From assembly GCA_027579435.1 (NCBI GenBank), contig JANBPK010000807.1:248001-312000 (forward strand): a stretch of 64,000 bases of DNA. The letters run 5' to 3'. The notes under the pieces were generated by a model. It was not told where the DNA came from, ran no database searches, and saw only the letters and a list, made by a program, of their open reading frames with translations. Position numbers and translations under genes: made by a program. This stretch comes from Candolleomyces eurysporus. Its lineage: Eukaryota; Basidiomycota; Agaricomycetes; Agaricales; Psathyrellaceae. This document shows, piece after piece, positions 47,805 through 56,923 of this stretch (position 1 is the stretch's first letter; each line of letters begins with the position of its first letter).

Positions 47805-49003
47805 ATGCTTTCACTCACCGACGCTGTCCGGCTCTCTTCAGGTAGAGACCGTGTTGTGGACCGAATACTGAAATATAACCTCTGAACAGGCCATTCTATC
47901 CCGATCCTTGGCTTTGGAGTGTACCAGAATTACACTACCAAAGAATCTGTCCTGGAAGCCTTTAGAGCTGGCTACCGGTACGCACTTGATCATTATCGTG
48001 AAGCGAAAACCACAAACAACTTGAGAAAGCCAAGTCGACTCGGCGCAAGCCTACAAGAACGAAGCCTACGTCGGCGATGCGTTCAGAGAGTCCGGGCTGG
48101 CGAGGAAAGACGTGTTCATAAGTGAGCATCTCCTCCCAAGTTGCGCTATCTCGCCAACACACGTCCAGCGACGAAGATTATCTCGAAATTCCATGGCTAC
48201 GATAATACCGTCAAGGGGATCCAAGACTCTTTGGATAAAATGCAACTCGGCAAGCTCTTTCTCGCCTCGTTCAACGCCGTGCTAACGTGTCCTTCACAGA
48301 TTACATTGACCTTTTCTTGATTCATAATCCTCATTCGGGCACTGAGAAGCGCCTAGAGACGTACAAAGCTCTCCTCGAAGCGAAGGAGGCGGGGAAGATC
48401 AAGTCTGTTGGCGTGTCGAATTAGCAAGTTGCATTCCCTCGGCTTGCCTAATTTACTGAGCTCGGAAACAGTGGTATTCATCATCTCGAAGAGATCGAGC
48501 AAGCAGGGCTCGAGAGACCTTCCGTAAACCAAATCGAGGTACGAAATCTATAAATACCTCGCGTACCTGCTTTTAAGAGATTCTCTTCTTTTCCAGCTGC
48601 ATCCTTTCTGCCAACAGCGTCCCATCGTCGAGTACTGCAAGGCTCGCGATATCGTCATCCAGGCATATTGCCCCATTATTCGTGGGCAGCTGGATCATCC
48701 TCTGTTCACCGAACTCGCAGCCAAGGTAAGGGGTCCAACACTTGTCCATCGCCAAATATATAGCTAACGGATCCATCTCTCTACAATTTTGTATAGTACC
48801 AAAGAGACCCTGCTCAGGTCCTTCTCCGATGGTCTCTACAAAAAGGCTTCGTCCCTCTTCCCAAAAGTGCTAACCCCTCACGAATCCACTCCAACACGAA
48901 CCTCTTCGACTTTGAGCTCTCTCCAGAAGATATGGAAAAATTGGACTCATTGGATAAAGGGAAGGAGGGGTGTATTACATGGAATCCTGTAGATGCGCCT
49001 TGA
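47805..49003 (+). CDS. Aldo/keto reductase (AKR superfamily)
   Basis: This should be an NADPH-dependent cytosolic oxidoreductase for aldehydes or ketones. Exon 1 (47805-47841) encodes [13 protein letters not shown] and joins [20 protein letters not shown]. Catalytic tetrad positions are visible: Asp and Tyr in [10 protein letters not shown], Lys in TKIISKFHG, and His in [11 protein letters not shown]. Further landmarks are [61 protein letters not shown] and [16 protein letters not shown]. The C-terminus ends TWNPVDAP and TGA. Two introns, 48250-48299 and 48424-48471, can only be joined in frame with GC donors (GCAAGC, GCAAGT). At roughly 290 residues it is near normal AKR length. Substrate cannot be told. 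Confidence 0.92.
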
Positions 49004-49318
49004 CATATTTCTACCTCTCCTCTATCTTTACTGTGACTTCCTGAATCCTCCAAGTTCCTTTGTCCTTCCTCGGCTTTCATGCGAGCTAGTTCTACCCGGG
49101 AGCATGATCTGCCTCGAGGACGCCATCAAATGATCACGGACCGCATGTTCTACAGCATAAAGAGGCACAATCATGGCGCTAATTGAGCCCCTCTTTCCTT
49201 TGCCTTTCTCCTCCTCCTTCATCCGGCATAGGTACCCGGACGGCCAACTAAGGAAGCTCTCACTGACACCCAATTGACCCTTTCAACACTCTCTGCCACA
49301 CAGGCAGCGAAGCCCAAG
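49004..49318. other. Intergenic, aldo/keto reductase 3' end / Smr protein promoter
   Basis: 315 bp between two genes on the same strand. No gene or clear element seen. Confidence 0.35.
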
Positions 49319-50816
49319 ATGTCGCTTCTAGGCAACTTGTTCAAAGCCGTATGGAACATCTTCTGCGGGTCTCCCGCAGAGGAACAGAAGCCTCCGTCGG
49401 CTCCTCCTCAACAGCAGCACCAACAACAACACTGGCAGCAGCAGGTTCCGGTTTCTTATCCTCCCAGTTATGGACACCAAGTTCCGGCACACCAGAAGCC
49501 ACCGGTTCAACAGCATCACGTCCCCGTACCCGTTCAGGAGCATAAGCCTTGGAGGCCTCAGAAGTATCAGGTACAGTTCTAGCCCTACTGAATTGAAAGA
49601 GGGTATATGGTCGTCTAATCAATTTCAACTCAACTGCAATTGATCCCGGTGTGGCATGACGCGACGCGCGCGCATACTCTTCCTTGCACACCAACACGGG
49701 ATGACTTGGAACTCGGAACGTGAATCCACCGGGATGTACAGAACGACAACGAAATCAACTCTAACAACCCGCACTACAAGTCCCTACGCGCCCGCGCCAA
49801 CGAGGAAGGAGACCTCATGGCCAAATGTTTCTCGCAGGGCAGCGAAGCGTACAACCGCGGAGACCATGCTGGCGCTAAACAATTCTCGACCAAGGGTAAA
49901 CAGCACCAGAAGAGGATGGACGAGCTGAACAAGGAGGCCAGCGATTGGATTTTCAAAGGTCTGTCGTATTCTGTATCCCGCGTTATCTTTTTCTGTCTCC
50001 AGGGGTTCTCCTCGATTTGTGTCATTGGGGTCGAGACCCAACTGTCGTTTGACGTTTTGCCCTTTCTCTGCGTCTCTCTCCTTCTTATTGGGTCCTGGAA
50101 CCCGGTTCACTCGCCGAATGAGCGATAACAACTGACACTCATTTAATTTCGGCCTCAATCATGTTCACCGTCAATTCAATCGCCCACAGAAAACAACCTG
50201 GTACGGACATTCATTCCTTGTACTCTATAGCCGATCACGCTATACTCATCCCGTGAATCACCATACTCACATTGCCTTCGATTTCCAGGATAGTCAGCCC
50301 GGGGAAATCGATTTACACGGGCTGTACGTCAAGGAAGCTATAGCTCGCACAGAAGACGCTCTAGATACCGCCAGGCGAAACGGTGAACGCGAGATTAAGC
50401 TCATCGTCGGTCAGTCCCACTTCCCAAAAAACTGCTGTTGCTGTTGCTGTTGCTGCTACTAATAATAAGCTCAACAACTGAATTGAATTGAACTGAACTG
50501 ACGCTGTTAATGTGATACTCAGGTAAAGGCCTCCATTCCGCAAATGGTGGCGCAAAGATAAAACCAGCCATCGAAGGCCTGATGAGAAAGTAAGTTCGTC
50601 ACTCGGGAACCCACACCCCGCCCACTCCATCGCAAGTTCTCCCAGTAATCTGGTGCCATCATACATTGCAGGTATCAGCTGGATGCCGAAATTGACCCCA
50701 ATAACGCCGGTGTCCTTATCGTTCGTCTGAACACGGGTGGTGGAAGACCTCGCATGGGAGCAGACGAAATCTCCAGGAGAATCGAAAGAAACGATGAAGG
50801 TTGTGCAATTATGTGA
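49319..50816 (+). CDS. DUF1771-Smr domain protein
   Basis: The Smr fold is a small MutS-related nuclease-like domain, found in eukaryotic proteins that act on RNA or stalled translation; the exact role here is unknown. The start is ATG 49319 (MSLLGNLFKAVWNIF). A Gln/Pro-rich segment follows (about residues 20-80), then DUF1771 (NPHYKSLRARANEEGDLMAK ... KQHQKRMDELNKEASDWIF), then Smr with EIDLHGLYVKEAI and GKGLHSANGGAKIKPAI, both family motifs, ending RIERNDEGCAIM. An 11-nt microexon (50190-50200) bridges IFK-ENNL-DSQPGEIDLHG. The next-to-last large intron carries two short tandem repeats (about 50429-50505). The stop TGA is 50814-50816, 141 bp from the converging antizyme stop. Confidence 0.9.
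50429..50505. repeat. Short tandem repeats inside an Smr-gene intron
   Basis: CTGTTG units are repeated about four times from about 50432, followed by AATTG/AACTG pentamer units around 50475-50500. They lie in the intron between the DLHGL and GKGLHS exons. Confidence 0.7.
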
Positions 50817-50957
50817 ATGGAAATGTATAAACACATGATCAGTAATACTACTACATATCAAGAGTTGATGCATACATAGATATATTGAGCGAGGAAAGAA
50901 GAGGAAGAGAAAAAAGAATTTGAAGAGACGAGGGAAACCATGCTATCGATTCTGGAA

Positions 50958-52037
50958 CTAAATCTCCAGCCCAACCAGGACAAATGCGGATGCGACAGGA
51001 AAGGCGGGCTTGGTAACAACAGTACCGCCCACATACATTAGCGAATGCAAAAGATTGCTAAGATCCGGGGACGAGCGTTCTAGCGCAATAACCAGGGCAT
51101 TACACCCGAGGCTTTCGTCAGCTAGGTCCAGTAAAGCCACGATGCTGTGTGGGGCGTGTTTTCCGTCAGTATGGCGCTAAGATGGACGACAAACGTGCAT
51201 GCTACACACCTTTCACGCAGATTGACGGCTGCTGCGCCTTTGCCATCTACGTAGAGAGTCTTGGGCTTACCGGGGAGCTCGAGGACGACGCCGTCAAAGT
51301 CGGCGCCAAGATTTGGAGCTGAAATGGAGACACGCTTGGCATAAGGAAGGGCCTTTAACCCATGATTGGGGAAAAGAGTCATAAGAAAATCGAGGGCATC
51401 CTGACCGTTGACAGAATCTGCACAGCCGGAGATGGATCCGGAGCTGCTGCAGTCGCTGCCAGAGTCGGGAGTCAGGGGTGGCGTCGAGATTTCGGAATTG
51501 TTCCTGGGTGGAATAAATCGCGGCATGGAGCGACCGGGATTCGAGTGGGCATGGTTTACAGCGGAGATTGGGATGGCTGGGGAAGGATGATAGTGGGACT
51601 TGGAAAACGATAAGGATGGGGGCGACGATGAAAGTGAATTGGGATTGAATTTGGCGGTGCTAGGCGCCGGACTGCCTCTCACACAGCCCGACGACCCTCT
51701 GTCCGGAGGGCATTTTGCTTTAGGGACGTCAAAAACGCCACTGGAGATGCCTGTGAGTGCTGGGCGATGTCTGGGAGATAAAGGACTCACCCCGGGCCCT
51801 CCAGAGAACGTGGTCGAATAATAGTACATGTCGTCCTTGCCCTGAAGGTGGCAAACGGCAAGCACACTGGGCTCGTTGTCAAAGAAGGCGGCCCCATCCC
51901 CAACGGTTTGACGACCGTTGCTGTTCAAGATAGAGATATGAGCAAGGGTTTCTAATATTTAGTCTTCGGAATATCACATACGTGGGGCAAAGACTAGATT
52001 TTTGATTTATAAAATTGGGCATTGTTGATAGTGACAT
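50958..52037 (-). CDS. Ornithine decarboxylase antizyme, decoded by predicted +1 frameshift
   Basis: Antizyme binds ornithine decarboxylase, sends it to the proteasome and restrains polyamine uptake. ORF1 starts at ATG 52037 (MSLSTMPNFINQK). Exons are 52037-51982 and 51920-51791, ending YYYSTTFSGGPG. A 50-nt intron (51790-51741, GTGAGT...CTCCAG) is followed by TGG CGT TTT TGA, so ORF1 stops after 65 codons. A +1 shift at TTT opens ORF2 (DVPKAKCPPDRGSSG), a Ser/Pro-rich segment, and the antizyme fold: DALDFLMTLFPNHGL, FDGVVLELPGKPKTLYVDGK, AVNLRE-SIVALLDLADE, LERSSPDLSNLLHSLMYVGG and the end FVLVGLEI. The frame upstream of the ATG stays open about 100 codons, so longer starts are possible. It is divergent from the uS5 gene. 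Family assignment rests on the C-terminal domain; the frameshift is inferred from splicing. Confidence 0.85.
51728..51734 (-). other. Predicted +1 ribosomal frameshift site, TTT-TGA-C
   Basis: On the minus strand the ORF1 codon TTT (51734-51732) precedes the TGA stop (51731-51729). Skipping one T decodes GAC and enters the long antizyme frame. Antizyme genes of yeasts, protists and animals use a sense codon followed by UGA at the shift; UCC-UGA is commonest, and my recollection is that UUU-UGA is among the known variants. Confidence 0.75.
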
Positions 52038-52484
52038 TGTCTGCCAACTTGTTCTGGGCGATATGTGAAGGAGAGCAGGAGGATGATCTGGGTCAGAATT
52101 GCCTAAAGGCGACGGTCGTCGATTGCTGAGGGCTAATTGCGTTCTCTCGCTGTTGGGTGGGACAAAGAAGTACTTCCTTCCCAGTGGCAGTGGTCCATCC
52201 TCCATTCGCTGACTCAGCACTCGGCAATTGCCGCCCAGGCACGTGCGCCACTCTCCCTCTTCCCAATTTCGAGTACGGGAGGTGCCCACCATCGTCGACG
52301 ACAGCGATCTCAACACCCTGTGAGTGCCCAGTCCCCCCGTCATGCCGCCAATCCATCCTGCATCGTCTCTGGAGCCTGTTTCGCGCTGAAAATCGGCGGT
52401 CTGGTGGCCCAGATGCGTTGGATGGCTTGGCTCGCCTGTGGATGACCTTTGATCGCTGATACCCCTACGCAGACCTACACAAAA
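52038..52484. promoter_or_regulatory. Divergent promoter region, antizyme / ribosomal protein S2
   Basis: 447 bp lie between the antizyme and uS5 start codons. Both promoters must be here. No clear TATA box; the uS5 side is pyrimidine-rich near 52245-52270. Confidence 0.45.
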
Positions 52485-52707
52485 ATGGCTGATTCCGGAC
52501 GAGGACGAGGAGGCTTTGGACGTGGCCGCGGCGATAGGGGTAGGGGCCGCCGAGGACCAAGACGTGGAGGCCGCAAGGACGACGATAAGGAATGGTGAGC
52601 AGCGCCGCCCTCATCCGCCCAGTTTGCCGGTATAAACTTTTAACAGGGTCCCCGTCACCAAGCTCGGTCGTCTCGTAAAGGACGGCAAGATCAAGTCCAT
52701 GGAGGAA

Positions 52708-52745
<38 letters not shown>

Positions 52746-53366
52746 TATCGACCACTTCCTCCCCAAACTCAAGGACGAGGTTATGAAAATCATGCCTGTG
52801 CAGAAGCAGACCCGTGCCGGTCAACGTACCCGTTTCAAGGCCTTCGTTGCTATCGGTGACTCTGATGGCCATGTTGGTCTCGGTGTCAAGTGCGCAAAGG
52901 AAGTCGCAACTGCCATTCGTGGCGCCATCATCCTTGCTAAGCTCTCCGTTATTCCCGTCCGAAGAGGTTACTGGGGTGCTGCTCTCGGTGAGCCCCATAC
53001 CGTCCCAGCCAAGGTTTCCGGCAAGGTTGGCTCCGTCATGTGTCGTCTCATCCCTGCTCCCCGTGGAACTGGTATCGTCGCCGCCCCTGCTGCCAAGCGG
53101 CTATTGCAAATGGCCGGTGTCGAAGATTGCTACACACAGGCCAAGGGTTCTACTGCCACTATGGGTAACTTCTTGAAGGCTACCTTTGCTGCCGTGAGTG
53201 CCTTTGGCATCCCTTTCGGCTACCGATTGACTAAATTCGCTTGGATCAGATTACCAAAACGTACGCATTCCTTACCCCTGATCTCTGGCGCGAGATCCCT
53301 GTGTCGAAGCACCCCTTCGATGAGCACAGCGCGCACTTGCAGCTCGTTGCCAAGAAGGCGTACTAA
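52485..53366 (+). CDS. RPS2: 40S ribosomal protein S2 (uS5)
   Basis: This is a small-subunit component near the decoding site that helps keep translation accurate. The start is ATG 52485 ([20 protein letters not shown]), an RG-rich tail typical of eukaryotic uS5. After one short intron comes [20 protein letters not shown], then the S5 double-stranded RNA-binding part ([40 protein letters not shown]) and the C-terminal S5 domain ([38 protein letters not shown]). A last intron follows, then [17 protein letters not shown] and the C-terminus LVAKKAY. It is normal in length and complete. Codon use is strongly biased towards C-ending codons, as expected for a highly expressed gene. Confidence 0.97.
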
Positions 53367-53526
53367 GGGTAGTTGCTTTGCTGTAGTCACATTTTTTCTG
53401 TATTATTCCTCGCTTCTATAACGCACGCATTTATCGGAATCTCGCGCCTACCCTGAGAAAACGCGTCGATCATATTGACGCGCGTGCAGAAGCCTTGTTC
53501 GTGTCGTACGTCCATCTTCCCCCTCC

Positions 53527-55637
53527 ATGGACTCCCCAAGGCACCTATCTTTCCTCGCCACAAAGTCGCTGAGCAGCCTCAGGGAAGAGGCGGAGTGCAT
53601 GGATGGCGTCGCCGCTCTGAAGAAGCAGCGACGTTATCAGCGCATAGATTTTGATGCAATGGCCACAACGCGCATCGCCGAGAGCACCACGCGCGAGTCA
53701 ATCCATTCGCGATGGTCGTCAAAGTATGTCTTTCTGCCCAGTATCGCCCTATTCTCTCCTAATTCAGCGGCTCGTGCAGTGCGAGCACTGTACGCGAGCG
53801 ATTCCTCGAAGACAGGGCGTCCCGACGAGCAAGCGACTACCACGCCAAGACGATTTCCCCAACAATAGCGGACAGTCATCTTGACAAGGTCGACGGTCGA
53901 GAAAGCCAGATCCACTCGCCAAAGCCGAAGCGGTCCTCGCGACCCACCGACAAGGTGGCCCCGGATTCCCCTCCAGAGTTGCCCCTCCTTCGGATAAGCT
54001 CGTTCCCAGACTTGGTAGCTGCTGGCCTCGCTATGTCGTCAAACAGGGCTCCAGATACAACTCCGGTCAGCATCTCGGACTCGTTCACCGTCTCGGATAG
54101 CTCGTCGTTCCATGGCCTCCTTGGGTTCGCGTCGGAATTTCCTCAACCGCCGTCCTTGAGCCCCGCCCTTCGCAAAATGCAGAGCGTGCCTTGGTTGAAA
54201 GACGATAATGCCAATGCTGGTTCGTCTGGACAATATTCTTCTTGGAGGAGAATGAGCGGTTTGGTCACGCCGCAGGAGCCCGCGCGGGATGTGGACCTCT
54301 CGTTTCCTTACTCTATGGATGATGTGGCTAGCATTCCTTCGGCGAACAGCTCTTTCTACCTCGATACCTTGATGGCTCTGAATCAACAGCAAAAAGTTCT
54401 CGGAGGAGAAGTCCCGCAAGAGGGACCGACAAAGGCTGGCGATATATCCTGGTTTGGGCAAGACGCCTACAAATCTCGGACGATTGACGATTTACTCGAG
54501 TGGTCTGTTTCTCACCAGGGAGAAGAAACTCAACGAGTCCAACCTTCAGGCAACGATTCTATCGACGACCCTATGGCACAAACTAGACAGCGTCTGATGA
54601 AGCGGACTGATGGGAGGCGTAACACTGTCTCCTCAACGCTCGACGCTGTCGTACCCCTTGTTGCTGATAAGCGCCGCACAGTCCGAAAGGTCGCAAGCAT
54701 GCAAGCATCTTCTGAACAGCCAGGCAAACCTTTCTCCGAGGCTGCTACGACGACTTCTTCTAAGACGGCGAGCGGCCAGCGATCAATCCCGAAAATCAGG
54801 TCGCGTTTGTTTCCATCTCATTCTTACAACTCTTCCTCCGCTGGCGGCAAGCAGGATAACGGACCTTTGGCACTGGGATCTCGGAGTCAAACTGAACTTG
54901 GTAGTAAATCGAGGAACTGGTTCTTCCACCTTCGGAACCCATCGGGCAAGGCGGCGAATGTCAAGCAGGGCGTCAGTTCAAACGCTGTTGCTACGACTGG
55001 TGCACGTCCGATCTCCGCCACCGCCGCCGCCGCCTCTCCTTCATCCAAGGACGACTCGGAGCGCCGTAACTTCAGAAACACTCTGCGTCAACAGCACCAG
55101 CGTACTCCGTACCCAACTCAAGGTGGTCCTCCGCCCACACTGGCGTCTGCAAACGATAAGCGCACGAGCAAGATCTATAGGAGAAGCCGGTATCGAGACT
55201 CTGAGCCACACATATCCGGACTGGGACTCGGAGACATTGACTCGGAGTTTGTGGCGGCGGCTGCGTCTCAGTCTTCTGTTGGGCTTTGCTTGGATCTTTA
55301 TGGCTCTGCTGTGCAGGTTGCTCAAGGGACTGGCGGCGGTAGCGGCAGTGGTCAAAGTCGACCCTTGGACGGTCCGTTCACTCTGAAAAAATCCCAGGCG
55401 AACGAGTACGTGAGGGCCAGCAGTAACCGACGGTCTTTGGAAAGGCAGGATACGAGTGTTGAGACGTCGTTTATGGACATTACGCCGGAGAGGAAGAAGG
55501 TGACGTCAACAGAGCTGAAGCCCGGAGATGAGGCTGCTGCGGTTGAGAGGAAGGATAGAGTTAGGAAATTTATTGCGAAAGCGAGTAGTGGGTTTTTGGA
55601 GTGGAGCAGGGGTTTGACGAGTGCGAAGAGGTCTTAA
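53527..55637 (+). CDS. Unknown Ser-rich basic protein
   Basis: Two exons: 53527-53723 (MDSPRHLSFLATKSLSSLRE) and 53768-55637, separated by a 44-nt intron (53724-53767). The ~688-residue protein is mostly disordered, rich in Ser, Thr, Pro and Arg, with a few more conserved-looking blocks: LLRISSFPDLVAAGLAMSS, VPWLKDDNANAG, GDISWFGQDAYKSRTIDDLL and the basic C-terminus VRKFIAKASSGFLEWSRGL. No signal peptide, membrane segment or known domain. I do not recognise a family. The long uninterrupted second exon strongly supports a real gene. It starts 160 bp after the uS5 stop on the same strand. Confidence 0.82.
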
Positions 55638-56923
55638 TTTCTGGGGAAGGAGAAGAATGTATTATTTCATTCAGGTGATCATGATCATCAGCTTTAGACT
55701 ATGGTTTTTCGCTTTTTCGGTTTTGTATGAAGGAAGGGCTTCTGTGTTCAGTTTCTTTCATTGTCGTCGTCGAGTATTTTGGGACGCGGGTCGTCTTCTT
55801 CGTCTTCTTGATACATAGCACGTTTGTTTTCATAGATCGCTCCAAGGATAAATACATCTCGCTTCGTGATATGATCGTATGTGTTTTTTTTTTNCCCTGG
55901 GACCCCAGGTGTTGTATTCCTCCGAACCAGCCCCAAGCCCTCACGACGGGTCTATATATCCGTGATGGACGTGGAAAGGAAAGCGACGGCATCTCAGGTG
56001 TCGACGACTGTCGAGAAGGGCCCAGGAACTTCTCGTTAGGCTCGTCAAAAAANTTTGATTGAATTTCTCCAGGTGTGAGCCCACATCCGAACGCCGCCTC
56101 TCACAATGTATGGCCGGCGGGTCTCAGATCTCAACCAGCCAAAGAAGATATTATTACTGCCTAGAATATTTTGATAGTCACCGAAAAGCCCCAATTGCAA
56201 AAAATAAAACACGAAAGACGAAAAGGAAAAACCGGAGTGGATAATGTACAGTGATATTTGGACTACATAGCGAATATTACAATCAAGCGAAAAATACTAG
56301 ATAACTGGTTGGAATGCGCATCATACATGTGGATGGAACGTGTGTCGGGTCGGAAGAATGGTGAGGATGGGGTGGGTGGATGTCGTTGGAGCCGCAGCGA
56401 TAGGATAATAATGGTGGGGCGGGTGTTTCGGATGCGATGGGATATCGGCGATAGATGATTATATGATGATGTCGATGCGTGCAATGGGTAGTGGTAAGAG
56501 AACGTGAGTAGGAAGGAAGGTTGGATGGGAGGGTCAATGTACAAATGCGTCTGCCAAAAGAACAGGAAGTATAACAGTATAACAAAGCAAAGAAAGGAAA
56601 GGATCGTCAAGTTCGTGTGGCATATGGGGGGGATCGTTAAGATAGGGTATACGGTATAGTATAGCGGGAAAGGGAATATCAGCAGAAAGAAGCGAAGCAA
56701 GCAGACATCCAACCAGGAAGAGCTTTTGCTGTAGAAGATCCGAAATATGATATAAATATTTTTCTGAGCTTCGACCGACGAGAGCTTCAAATTTTGGGGG
56801 GNTAGCAGTCAGGCAGGCGGAGGTGGAGGCGCGGGCTCGGGGAAGGATCAATCATACGGGAGGCGATCGTTCGCTGTTGGAGGGCAAATCCATTAGATCG
56901 ATAGGAGATGTGAAATGGAGAAG
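55638..56923. other. Convergent intergenic region, 1.3 kb
   Basis: Lies between the Ser-rich gene and the membrane-protein gene. It contains Ns at 55894, 56053 and 56802, all at homopolymer ends. A minus-strand frame at 56263-56790 is pyrimidine-driven and lacks features. No gene called. Confidence 0.45.

Noticed and set aside
51122..51928. A single uninterrupted antizyme-like frame that needs no frameshift
   Set aside because: It lacks an ATG at its start, and antizymes are generally frameshift-decoded. A good GTGAGT...CTCCAG intron places a TTT-TGA stop exactly where the shift would be needed. The open frame is kept only as the intron-retention hypothesis.
56263..56790. A 175-codon hydrophobic minus-strand frame
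   Set aside because: Pyrimidine-rich 3' region of the neighbouring gene; hydrophobicity follows from base composition.
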